A DNA stretch of 64,000 bases from Lysobacterales bacterium (GTDB lineage Bacteria > Pseudomonadota > Gammaproteobacteria > Xanthomonadales > BPKI01), in contig BPKI01000001.1 in NCBI GenBank assembly GCA_026005055.1, positions 682,001 to 746,000 on the forward strand. The letters run 5' to 3'. Both the position numbers and the translations under genes were made by a program. A model generated the notes under the pieces. It saw only the letters and a program-made list of their open reading frames with translations, was not told where the DNA came from and made no database searches. Below are positions 46,617-54,212 of this stretch, in pieces. Positions within the stretch are counted from its first letter, which is position 1; each line of letters starts with the position of its first letter.

Positions 46617-47896
46617 CCGTCATGCAGCGAGGCGAGCGCCTGCTCGGCTTCGGCCGCGCTCACCCCCTCGGCGAGCAGACGGAGGCTCTCGGCGTCCAAG
46701 TGCCGAGTGGCCTTGAGCCTTGCAAGCACGCTCGCTGCCTGCCGAGGATCCGCGAAAGGACCGCCGCGCAACAGGACCCGGCCGGCGCCATCCTCGAGCT
46801 TGAAGAAAAAGCCATCGGCCTCGCGGTACTGCTTGAGACGAGGTCCGGTCTGCGCCTGCTTCTTCGCAAGCGGCGCCGGGGCGAGCCGGGGTGCGCGAAG
46901 CCCCGCCGCCGCCTCCGCCGCCGCCACCTGTGGGGCGGCGATGGAGCGCGCCTTGCGCGCGCCTTCGGCGAGGACTTCCTCGATGCGCTCAGGCCTCGAC
47001 ATCCACTCGGCGTAGCGGGCGCGAAGCGGCGCGAGCTCGGCTTCGATCTTCGCGATCAGGTGCACCTTGGCCGCGCCCCAGGAAAGCCCTTCGCGCAGCG
47101 CCTCGGCAAACTCATCGGCTTCCTCTTCGCTCGCGAAGGCGCGGAAGATCGGATACAGGGCGTTGCTCTCGGGGTCCTTGGGCTCGCCGGGCGAGCGGCT
47201 GTCGGTGACGATGCGCAAGACGGCCTCCCGCAGGGCCCGTTCGCCGCCGGCGAAGAGCGGGATGATGTTGTCGTAGCTCTTCGACATCTTGCGCCCATCG
47301 AGCCCCGGCAGCGTCGCCACCCGCTCGTCGATCACCGCCTCGGGTAAGCTGAGCAGCGTCTCGCCGCCGCCGTAGAGGTGATTGAAGCGCTGGGCGAGAT
47401 CGCGAGCGATCTCGATGTGCTGAACCTGATCGCGCCCCACCGGCACTTTCTCCGCGGCGAAGGCGAGGATGTCGGCGGCCATCAGCACGGGATAGGAGAA
47501 GAGCCCCATGCTGATCCCGGCATCGGGATCGAGCCCGCGCTCGCGGTTGGCATCGACCGCCGCCTTGTAGGCGTGGGCACGGTCGAGCAGGCCCTTGGCG
47601 GCGACGCAGGCGAGCAGCCACATCAGGCGCAGGATCTCAGGCACGTCGGATTGGCGGTAGAACACCACCCGCTCAGGGTCGAGTCCACAGGCGAGCCAGG
47701 TCGCCGCGATCTCGAGCCGCGAGCGGGCCAGCCGCTCCGGATCCTCGCATTTGATCAGGGCGTGCAGATCGGCGAGGAAGTAGAAGCACTCGTTGCCCGC
47801 CTCGCGCGAGAGGGCGATGGCCGGACGAATCGCCCCGACGTAGTTGCCGAGGTGCGGGGTACCGGTGGTGGTGATGCCGGTGAGGACGCGGCTCAT
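46613..47896 (-). CDS. trpS: Tryptophanyl-tRNA synthetase with C-terminal extension
   Basis: Charges tRNA-Trp. A 427-residue class Ic synthetase with the HIGH-equivalent 'GTPHLGNYVGAIRP' near the N-terminus, 'VLMAADILAF', 'PVGRDQVQHIEIARDLAQRFN' and the KMSKS loop in 'LDGRKMSKSYDN'. The enzyme core ends near residue 340. The last about 65 residues (from 'YREADGFFFKLEDGAGRVLL') form an extra domain resembling DUF1508/YegP-like beta repeats, absent from the 334-residue E. coli enzyme. The ATG overlaps the arginase stop (ATGA), so the gene is coupled to rocF. Confidence 0.94.
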   Translation of the reverse strand: MSRVLTGITTTGTPHLGNYVGAIRPAIALSREAGNECFYFLADLHALIKCEDPERLARSRLEIAATWLACGLDPERVVFYRQSDVPEILRLMWLLACVAAKGLLDRAHAYKAAVDANRERGLDPDAGISMGLFSYPVLMAADILAFAAEKVPVGRDQVQHIEIARDLAQRFNHLYGGGETLLSLPEAVIDERVATLPGLDGRKMSKSYDNIIPLFAGGERALREAVLRIVTDSRSPGEPKDPESNALYPIFRAFASEEEADEFAEALREGLSWGAAKVHLIAKIEAELAPLRARYAEWMSRPERIEEVLAEGARKARSIAAPQVAAAEAAAGLRAPRLAPAPLAKKQAQTGPRLKQYREADGFFFKLEDGAGRVLLRGGPFADPRQAASVLARLKATRHLDAESLRLLAEGVSAAEAEQALASLHDG

Positions 47897-48852
47897 CGCG
47901 GGCGGGCGCGGTGATCGCGCATCAGCGTGGACTTGCCGAACAAGCTCTCGACCAGGTCCACCGCCAGGCGCGCGGTCTTGTTGTGCTCATCGAAAGCGGG
48001 GTTGAGCTCGACGATCTCGAGCGAGCCCAAACGGCCGGTGTCGGCGATCATCTCCATGCACAGCTGCGCCTCGCGGTAGTTGGGTCCACCGGGGACGGTG
48101 GTGCCCACGCCGGGAGCGATTTCGGGATCGAGGAAATCGACGTCGAAGGAGACGTGGAGGTGCGTGTTCTCATCGAGCCCCGAGAGCGCCTCCTCCATCA
48201 CGCGCCGCATCCCGATCTCGTCCACGTAGCGCATGTCGTAGATCTCAAGCCCGACCTCGTGCACCAGCCGCCGTTCCCCCTCGTCCACCGAGCGCACGCC
48301 GATCTGGCGGATGTCATCGGGGTAAAGCACCGGCGCGAAGCCCGCCAAGTGGGTGAGCTCGCGCGGGCCGATGCCGCAAAGACAGGCGACCGGCATCCCG
48401 TGCAGGTTCCCCGAGGGCGTGATCTCGTGGGTGTTGAAATCGGCATGGGCATCGAGCCAAAGCACCCGCAGCCGCTTTCCGCGCTCGCGGCAGAAACGCG
48501 CCACCGCCGAGATGCTGCCCACGGCGAGGCTATGGTCGCCGCCGAGCAGGATCGGCAGACGTCCGTCGGCAAGCGCCCGGTAGTAGGCATCGTGCACCAC
48601 CGCATTCCAGGTGGCCACTTCGCTCAGGTGCCGGTAACCGTTGACCGGCGGCTGCCAGGGATTGAGGGGCCCTGTGAGATTGCCGCGGTCCTCGACCTTG
48701 AGGCCACGGGCGGCCAGCGCACTCACGATCCCGGCCACACGCAGCGCCTCCGGCCCCATCGAGGCGCCGCGGTGCCCGGCACCGATGTCGGTGGGCGCGC
48801 CGATCAGGGCGACCGGCGGAAAGCGATCGGTGCCGCTCGAAGGGGCGCTCAT
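47893..48852 (-). CDS. rocF: Arginase
   Basis: Hydrolyses arginine to ornithine and urea with a dimanganese centre. From ATG 48852 the protein is 319 residues. Ligand motifs are intact: 'GGDHSLAVG', 'WLDAHADFNTH', 'SFDVDFLDPEIAPG', and the C-terminal 'SLEIVELNPAFDEHNKTARLAVDLVESLFG'. The hexamer/substrate pattern is arginase rather than agmatinase ('ASMGPEALR', 'NLHGMPVACL'). ATG 48852 was chosen because it overlaps the stop of the upstream thioredoxin-like gene (ATGA); GAGG-like sequence is not obvious. The stop overlaps trpS, giving three tightly coupled genes. Confidence 0.94.
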   Translation of the reverse strand: MSAPSSGTDRFPPVALIGAPTDIGAGHRGASMGPEALRVAGIVSALAARGLKVEDRGNLTGPLNPWQPPVNGYRHLSEVATWNAVVHDAYYRALADGRLPILLGGDHSLAVGSISAVARFCRERGKRLRVLWLDAHADFNTHEITPSGNLHGMPVACLCGIGPRELTHLAGFAPVLYPDDIRQIGVRSVDEGERRLVHEVGLEIYDMRYVDEIGMRRVMEEALSGLDENTHLHVSFDVDFLDPEIAPGVGTTVPGGPNYREAQLCMEMIADTGRLGSLEIVELNPAFDEHNKTARLAVDLVESLFGKSTLMRDHRARPR

Positions 48853-49406
48853 GCCCGTTTCCACTTGATCGAACAGCCCATCGAAGGCACTTGGGCGAGG
48901 GTCGTGCGGCCGCTCTGAGCGATCTCGAGCATGGCCTCGACCAGCTCGCGGCGCATCCCCGGCTTGCGCGGGCCGCGGTGGGCCTCATCGAGCCGGCCGC
49001 GGTAAGCGAGGCGAAGCTCGCGGTCGTAGCCGAAGAAATCGGGCGTACACACCGCGCCGAAAGCGCGCGCCACCTCCTGCGTTTCATCGATCAGATAAGG
49101 GAAGTCGAAGCCGGCGCGTGCCGCCTGCCTGCGCAGGCCCTCTGGCGCATCCTCCGGATACTGCTCGGGGTCGTTGCTGCAGATCGCGACGACGCCGATG
49201 CCGGCCGCGCGCAGCTCGCGCAGGTCGCCGGCAAGGCGATCCTCGATCGCCTGCACATAGGGGCAATGCGCGCAGATGAAGGCGACGAGCAGACCATGCG
49301 GCCCCTTGAGCTCATCGCGGCTGAACAGGCGACCCTCGAGGTCGGGAAGGCGAAAATCCGGACAGGGGGTGCCGATTTCCGCCTCAGGCGTATGGAGCAA
49401 CACCAT
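48849..49406 (-). CDS. Thioredoxin-like (AhpC/TSA-type) protein
   Basis: A 185-residue cytoplasmic thioredoxin-fold protein of the PRX-like/TlpA-related group. Markers: 'TPCPDFRLPDLEGRLFSRDEL', active-site-like C-A-H-C in 'FICAHCPYVQAIEDRL', 'GVVAICSNDPEQYPEDAPEGL', 'VCTPDFFGYDRELRLAYRGRLD' and 'MGCSIKWK' at the C-terminus. Substrate unknown; redoxin or peroxidase activity is plausible. It is the first gene of the coupled minus-strand operon with rocF and trpS. It is divergent from the CDF transporter, sharing an 83-bp intergenic region. Confidence 0.88.
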   Translation of the reverse strand: MVLLHTPEAEIGTPCPDFRLPDLEGRLFSRDELKGPHGLLVAFICAHCPYVQAIEDRLAGDLRELRAAGIGVVAICSNDPEQYPEDAPEGLRRQAARAGFDFPYLIDETQEVARAFGAVCTPDFFGYDRELRLAYRGRLDEAHRGPRKPGMRRELVEAMLEIAQSGRTTLAQVPSMGCSIKWKRA

Positions 49407-49489
49407 CGCGCTTTCTCCGCAGCAGAGAACGAAGATTCTAACTGCGCCTCTGCAGCGCGTTCGCCTGGACGGGGATAAGCTGGAAGGCC

Positions 49490-50419
49490 ATGGGCCACGC
49501 GCATCCCCATCAAGCCGACCGCGCGCGCGAGCGCGGTCTTCGCCTCGCTCTGGCCATCACCCTCGGTTTCGCCGCGGTGGAGGCGGTCGGCGGCTGGCTG
49601 GCCGGCTCGCTGGCGCTCCTCGCCGATGCGGCGCACATGCTGAGCGATGGCTTCGCTCTGGGACTCGCGTGGACGGCCGCGCGGCTCTCCTTGCGTCCGC
49701 CTTCGCCGCGGATGAGCTACGGCTGGCGGCGCGCGGAGGCGCTCGCGGCGCTCATCAACGTCTCGCTGATGCTGGCGCTCGTCGTCGGGATCGTCTGGGC
49801 CGCCGTCGTGCGCTTGGCTTCCCCGCGGGCGGTGCTGGGCGAGGCGGTGATGGCCGTCGCGCTGGTCGGGCTGTTCGTCAATCTCGCCGTGTTGCGCATC
49901 CTGCACGGCGCCGATCGCGGGGCCCTCAATACCCGCGCCGCCAGGCTGCACGTGCTCGGGGATCTGATGGGCTCGCTCGCGGCGCTTGCCGCCGGCGCCA
50001 TCGTCTGGCTCACCGGCTGGCTGCTCGCCGACCCGCTGCTGAGCCTTCTGATCGCCGGGCTGATCGGGGTCTCGGCCCTGAGGCTTCTTCGCGAAGTCGT
50101 GGCCGTCCTGCTCGACGCGGTACCCTCCGGAGTGGATCTGAAAGCCGTCGCCCAGGCCCTGTGCGAAGTGCCGGGGGTCAAGGCGGTGCACGATCTCCAC
50201 GTCTGGTCGCTGGCCGGCGACCGTCGGCTGCTCTCGGCGCATGTGGAGCTCGAGCGCGAGGAGGGCTGGTCGGCGATTCTTGCCGAGCTTCAGAGCCGCT
50301 TGGCGGAACGCTTCGGGATCCGCCATGCCACCCTTCAGGCCGAGCCGCCCCGGTATCGCGAGGCGGCGCTCAGCGCCTGCCGGCGCGCCGGCTGCGAGCT
50401 CGATGATCATGCCCACTGA
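49490..50419 (+). CDS. Cation diffusion facilitator (Zn2+/Co2+/Cd2+ efflux)
   Basis: A 309-residue inner-membrane antiporter with six transmembrane segments and a cytoplasmic C-terminal domain. The N-terminus is His-rich (MGHAHPHQ). Transport-site motifs are 'DAAHMLSD' (D46, H49, D53; TM2) and 'HVLGDLMGS' (TM5). The C-terminal dimer domain includes 'GVKAVHDLHVWSLAGDRRLLSAHVELE'. The HxxxD pair in both helices indicates zinc/cobalt/cadmium rather than manganese or iron preference. It overlaps the start of arsC, so a small metal/metalloid resistance unit is likely. Confidence 0.93.
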   Translation: MGHAHPHQADRARERGLRLALAITLGFAAVEAVGGWLAGSLALLADAAHMLSDGFALGLAWTAARLSLRPPSPRMSYGWRRAEALAALINVSLMLALVVGIVWAAVVRLASPRAVLGEAVMAVALVGLFVNLAVLRILHGADRGALNTRAARLHVLGDLMGSLAALAAGAIVWLTGWLLADPLLSLLIAGLIGVSALRLLREVVAVLLDAVPSGVDLKAVAQALCEVPGVKAVHDLHVWSLAGDRRLLSAHVELEREEGWSAILAELQSRLAERFGIRHATLQAEPPRYREAALSACRRAGCELDDHAH

Positions 50420-50906
50420 GCAGCGAAAGCCCCGCGAACCCCGGCGGGTGCTCTTCCTGTGCACCCACAACTCGGCGCGAAGCATCATCGCCGAGGCGTT
50501 GTTCAACCACTTGGCGGCCGCGCGCGGGGTTTCGGCGCGGGCGGAAAGCGCGGGCAGCGCACCGAGCGGGCGCGTGCAACCCTTGGCCATGGCGGTGCTC
50601 GAGGAGGCCGGAATCGCCTTCGAGGGGCTTCACAGCAAGACGTGGGATCCCTTCCTTTCTCAGCCGGAGAAGCATCCTGATCTGCTGATCACGGTGTGCG
50701 ATTCGGCGGCTGCCGAGGTCTGCCCGGTGTTTCTGGCGGCTGCGTCGCCTCCTGAGCATCGGCACTGGCCGCTGCCCGATCCCTCGCGCATCGGCACACC
50801 CGAGGCCTATCGCGCGACCCTCGCGGGCTTGCGCGAGCGCATCGAGTCGCTGCTCGATGAGCTTTCGCGCCGCGATCGCGCTCGGTCCTCTTCCGAGTCC
50901 ATCTGA
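50409..50906 (+). CDS. arsC: Arsenate reductase ArsC, low-molecular-weight phosphatase type
   Basis: Reduces arsenate to arsenite; LMW-PTPase fold. From ATG 50409 the protein is 165 residues with the catalytic loop C18-T-H-N-S-A-R ('FLCTHNSARS'), then 'AESAGSAPSGRVQPLAMAVLEEAGI', 'SKTWDPF' and the Asp/Cys region 'DLLITVCDSAAAEVCPVF' with 'HWPLPDPS'. This is the thioredoxin- or mycothiol-linked class, distinct from the glutaredoxin-type ArsC. ATG 50403 is an equal alternative. It overlaps the CDF gene by 11 bp. Its last 100 bp are antisense to the 3' end of the lipoprotein gene. Confidence 0.9.
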   Translation: MPTEQRKPREPRRVLFLCTHNSARSIIAEALFNHLAAARGVSARAESAGSAPSGRVQPLAMAVLEEAGIAFEGLHSKTWDPFLSQPEKHPDLLITVCDSAAAEVCPVFLAAASPPEHRHWPLPDPSRIGTPEAYRATLAGLRERIESLLDELSRRDRARSSSESI

Positions 50907-51676
50907 GCTTCGGGCGCCTCGGGCTCGCTCGCAGGCGCATCCTCCGCGGGTGTGGCGTCTTCCGACCACTCCGGCGGGAGCGGCAGAAGGCGACCGGCGC
51001 CGCGAAGAACGGGGTCGCTCTTGCCGAAGCGGGCCTCGCAGCGCGCGCGATCGGCTTGCCGCTCCGGTGCGGGTCTTTTCAGAAGGTTGCGAAGGCCGGT
51101 GTCGCGCAGGAAGTCCGCCGGAAACCGGGAAGCGAGCTGCCAGGCGTCGGCGATCGGCGAGAGGCGGGCGTTCTCGCGCAGGGAGTTGGCTCCGCGCGAC
51201 CAGGCATAGAGCACGAGGGGTCTGCCCTCCTCGAGCAGGCGAAGCCGCACGGAAAGACCGCCCAGACCCACCGGTAAGCGAGCCGGGCCGGGGACGGCGA
51301 GATCGACCAGCGCCGAGACCGCATTGCCCTCGCTCTTGCGCAGGGCCACGACCTCGACGGCCAGTACAGCGCCCGAATTTTCCCCGAGCGGCAGGCGTTC
51401 GCTCAGCGCGAAACAAAAACTGCGGCCAAGCTCGCGGAGCACCGGGGCCACGGTCTTCGGATCGAGCCCATCGAGCATTGCCCCCTCGGCCAGACCCACT
51501 TGCGGCAACGGCGACGACTTCCACGCGAAATCTGTCGCGGTCCACAAAGCGGCCGAGCGCTCGCGATTCTCGATCCGGATCACGCCCTCGAGGCTCTCTT
51601 CGAGTGCGGCGGGCATCGGTGGCCGGCTGGCGCAGGCGGCGAGGAGCAGACAGCCGAGGATCAGGGTGTGACGCAT
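50807..51676 (-). CDS. Putative lipoprotein, possibly DUF3313-like
   Basis: A 289-residue exported protein with a signal peptide and lipobox L-A-A-C (about 12-15). The body (about 20-215) shows alternating strands and a DUF3313-like flow: 'FCFALSERLPLGENSGAVLAVEVVAL', a repeat of 'RLRLLEEGRPLVLYAWSRGAN', then 'SPIADAWQLASRFPADFL'. The match is tentative. The last about 60 residues are an acidic, Ser/Arg-rich disordered tail whose end is encoded antisense to arsC (100 bp overlap, 50807-50906). Start ATG 51676 places the signal peptide correctly. Function unknown. Confidence 0.7.
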   Translation of the reverse strand: MRHTLILGCLLLAACASRPPMPAALEESLEGVIRIENRERSAALWTATDFAWKSSPLPQVGLAEGAMLDGLDPKTVAPVLRELGRSFCFALSERLPLGENSGAVLAVEVVALRKSEGNAVSALVDLAVPGPARLPVGLGGLSVRLRLLEEGRPLVLYAWSRGANSLRENARLSPIADAWQLASRFPADFLRDTGLRNLLKRPAPERQADRARCEARFGKSDPVLRGAGRLLPLPPEWSEDATPAEDAPASEPEAPEAQMDSEEDRARSRRESSSSSDSMRSRKPARVAR

Positions 51677-51918
51677 GCGATCACGATAGGACCTCGGCGG
51701 TGATGGCGCCGTGGGCAAAATCCCCGCGCCAACGATCCTTGCACTGAAGGATTGGCCCGTGGCGATGGCTTGCGCTCGATGAAAGAGCGGCCGGTGCCTG
51801 GGAGACCGGTGGTCGAGGGACAGGCCTCCGCCGGGCGGTGGAGGGGCTCGCCTGCTCCCAAGTCAGGCGGGCGATGGGCTGCGTGTCCCGATCGCTCCTG
51901 GCCGATGCCTGCGGATAG

Positions 51919-51951
51919 AAAAAAAAGACGGCCCGCCAGGGGCGGGCCGTC
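51919..51951 (-). terminator. Intrinsic terminator of the 171-residue secreted protein gene
   Basis: A perfect 11-bp stem, GACGGCCCGCC (51927-51937) with GGCGGGCCGTC (51941-51951), and a 3-nt loop. On the minus strand it is followed by eight T residues (complement of 51919-51926). It lies 35 bp downstream of the stop at 51987. Textbook terminator. The remainder of 51677-51918 holds no gene that I can support. Confidence 0.93.
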
Positions 51952-51986
51952 CTAGTGGAGGAAGGGAAGTGACTGGTGAAGCCTAC

Positions 51987-52502
51987 TCACCGCTTCATGC
52001 GGTACAGGCAGTCCAAGAACCTATTGTAGGCGTACTGAAGGGCTTGGAGCGCCGAACTGCAGTCCGGGCTGAGTCGGTCGATTCGGCACGCGCGGACGGC
52101 GGTCTGAGCCGTGCTGATCAGCAATTCGAGCTCAGCTTCGCAGGCCCCGAAAAGCACCTCCCCTCCCACCTTCACCACATCGCCGAAAGCCCACCAGGGG
52201 GTGTCGAATGCGACCTTAGACGGCTTGGGGTCGAAGCTTGCGAGCTCGACCGACTTACCGCCGCTTGAAGAGGAGGCTTGCAGCAAGCGGCCAGCGCGCA
52301 GATCGAGGGTGATCACCTCACCCTCCGCGATCAGGCGGAGCACGCCATTTTCGTAATGGACAAGCGCTTTGGCTTCGCTGGGATTGGCCTGCTCGCATAG
52401 CTCTTGCAGCGCCTTCGGACTGGCCTTGCCCTCGCTGCTCCCGCCGAAGGCGAGGACGAGGCCCAACAGAAAAGAAACGGTCGCACCCGAATGCACGTTC
52501 AT
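51987..52502 (-). CDS. Secreted hypothetical protein
   Basis: A 171-residue exported protein with a signal peptide (about 1-27, 'VSFLLGLVLAFGGSSEGKA'). The mature part has five cysteines (in 'ELCEQAN', 'GACEAEL', 'RACRID', 'DCSSAL', 'DCLYRM') and ends basic. AAGGAG lies 6 nt before ATG 52502. I do not recognise a family. It is monocistronic, with a consensus -35 promoter and a strong terminator, which suggests real and possibly high expression. The residues 'GEVITLDLRAGRLLQASS' and 'FDTPWWAFGDVVKVGGEVLF' suggest a small beta-rich domain followed by a helical C-terminal part. Confidence 0.82.
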   Translation of the reverse strand: MNVHSGATVSFLLGLVLAFGGSSEGKASPKALQELCEQANPSEAKALVHYENGVLRLIAEGEVITLDLRAGRLLQASSSSGGKSVELASFDPKPSKVAFDTPWWAFGDVVKVGGEVLFGACEAELELLISTAQTAVRACRIDRLSPDCSSALQALQYAYNRFLDCLYRMKR

Positions 52503-52557
52503 GTTTCTCTCCTTACCAGTGGACGGTTTCCGATCGCGCCCTTCAGGCGCGGGGCGC

Positions 52558-52585
52558 AGACTAAGCCGGTTTGTTTTTTTGTCAA
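52558..52585 (-). promoter_or_regulatory. Promoter of the 171-residue secreted protein gene
   Basis: On the minus strand TTGACA (complement of 52580-52585), a 16-bp A-rich spacer and TAGTCT (complement of 52558-52563). The A-tract just downstream of the -35 stands out in this G+C-rich sequence. It lies 55 bp before ATG 52502. Confidence 0.6.
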
Positions 52586-53526
52586 GCATGCGGCTTGCGG
52601 GCGCGCCCGGCCTAGGGCGAGGGGCTGGCGCGAGGGGTCCTGGGCGAGAGGGCTTGCTCGATCTCCCGTGCGGTGCGGGTGATTCGCAGAACGGGGGAAA
52701 GCTTCCGAAAGCCTTTGGGGCCGCTACGTCTCCGGCATCCCCATAAAGACATCTCGCCGTTGGGCGAAGGGTCGTGAGCGAACCCTCCTGCCCGAGGACC
52801 GATCGGGGTGCTCGGCGGCACGAGCGCTCGCCATCGAGCATCCGGAACACACCATTCATCGCCCTGTGGAGCGCCGCTTGACATGGGTCGGATCCGGGCA
52901 TCCGATCGCAGACCGAAGCCGCGCGCCGACCTCGGCGGAGGTCTTCGAGAGCTCGTTTTCGCAGACGCCGACATTCCCCTTGAGTTCCACGGCCCGCCGG
53001 TGGCGAGGGAGCTCGCGGGTAGCGGCGCCAACGCGACCGACGCGGCCTGCGGCCAGAGCACAAGCAGCTGGCCCTGTTCAGGCATCGCCCACCCGCGGAC
53101 TTGCACTCCCCGGCTGGGCGATCGCTCGAAGGAGCGCGATCGAAAGCGCGCTTCGGGCCACATCCTTGCAAGCGAGCACAACTCTCGCCGCGAGCGGCAA
53201 CCGCGGGCGCGCGCGAGGAGCGCATGGTCGAGGCGGCCTCGCGCACCGACCGAGCGTGTCGCCTTCGGCCGATCGTCGGGAAATCGTCGGGAAGAAGGAT
53301 GCTTCGCCCTGCGCCATGGCGAGGCTGAACGACACGGCAATGGTCGAATGCGCTCCGATGCGCATCGCCCCCCCTTTTCGTCGAGGAATGGCGGCGAACG
53401 CGCCGTGCGGGCGCGTGGCCTAGGCGAGCGCCGGCTCTTCGGGCCACGAGCCCGGCGCCGGCGAGGCCGCCAAAGCTGCGAGGCCAGGCCTTTGACAAAG
53501 CCTCGACGGCTCGGTCATCATCATCG
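52586..53526. other. About 0.94 kb without a supported gene
   Basis: Between the promoter of the secreted protein and the tetR operator I find no credible coding sequence. Several open frames (for example plus 52808-53530 and minus 52612-53340) exist, but their products are Arg/Ser/Pro-rich with no domain, no good ribosome site and no codon bias like the neighbours. Composition remains G+C-rich. It could be decayed coding sequence or contain an untranslated RNA. A TTGACA at 53492-53497 may be the -35 of tetR. Confidence 0.55.
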
Positions 53527-53542
53527 CTGACCGTCCGGTCAG
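53527..53542. promoter_or_regulatory. Palindromic TetR-type operator
   Basis: CTGACCG-TC-CGGTCAG is a perfect 7-bp inverted repeat with a 2-bp centre, 13 bp before the tetR ATG. Its size and form suit a TetR-family homodimer. Autoregulation of the tetR-RND operon is inferred. Confidence 0.78.
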
Positions 53543-53555
53543 TCAGTTTTCCCTC

Positions 53556-54212
53556 ATGTCCCTCGCCGAGCCCACCCCGCCCGGCGCGCGTTCGGCGCCG
53601 GATTCCGGCGCCGAACGCATCCTTCAAGCGGCAGCCCGCTTGTTCGCCGAACGCGGCTATGCCGGCACTTCCATGCAGGCGATCGCGGAAGAGGCCGGTG
53701 TCTGCAAGTCCAATGTCTTCCATCACTTCGCGAGCAAGCAGGCGCTGTTCGAGGCGGTGCTCGATCAGGCGAGCCGCGATTTCCGCGCCGAGCTCTCGGC
53801 GCTCGCCTCGGCCGGCGGCACGCTCGAGGAGCGCCTGCTCGCTTTCCTCGCCGGCCACCTCAGGGTGCTCAACCGCCATGCGGCGGCGGCGCGGCTTCTG
53901 CTGCGCGAGATCCGCTCCGCCGATGAGGCGAGGGGGCGCGAGCTTGCCGAGCGAATCATCGCCCCGAGCTTCGTGCAAGTCGTGGAGCTCTTGCGCCGGG
54001 CGCGGGAGGAGGGCCTCATTCGGCCCGATGCCGAGCTCGCGCTCGCGGCTTTGCTGCTGCTCAAGATCAATCTCTTCCGCTTCGAATCGGCGATGGTGCT
54101 CAAGCACCTGCCGGAGGTGGGGCTCGGCGAGGATCCGCTGCCGTTCCAGCGCCGCATGGTGGCGCTTCTGGTGCGCGGCTTGTGCGCTGCGGGCGAGGAG
54201 GGTGGACGATGA
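53556..54212 (+). CDS. TetR/AcrR-family transcriptional regulator
   Basis: A 218-residue repressor. The N-terminal helix-turn-helix is clear: 'ILQAAARLFAERGYAGTSMQAIAEEAGVCKSNVFHHFASKQALFEAVL' (about 21-68), followed by an all-helical ligand/dimer domain. The next two genes, in ATGA overlaps, encode an RND adaptor and pump, so it probably represses this efflux system from the palindrome upstream. The inducer is unknown. Confidence 0.92.
   Translation: MSLAEPTPPGARSAPDSGAERILQAAARLFAERGYAGTSMQAIAEEAGVCKSNVFHHFASKQALFEAVLDQASRDFRAELSALASAGGTLEERLLAFLAGHLRVLNRHAAAARLLLREIRSADEARGRELAERIIAPSFVQVVELLRRAREEGLIRPDAELALAALLLLKINLFRFESAMVLKHLPEVGLGEDPLPFQRRMVALLVRGLCAAGEEGGR

Noticed and set aside
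52808-53530. Possible 240-residue gene in the gap before tetR
   Set aside because: Arg/Pro/Ser-rich product with no domain, no good ribosome site and unlike local codon use.
51987-54107. Minus-strand open frame of 706 codons covering the secreted protein, the gap and tetR
   Set aside because: Only the last 171 codons, with signal peptide and ribosome site, are protein-like; the rest is shadow sequence.
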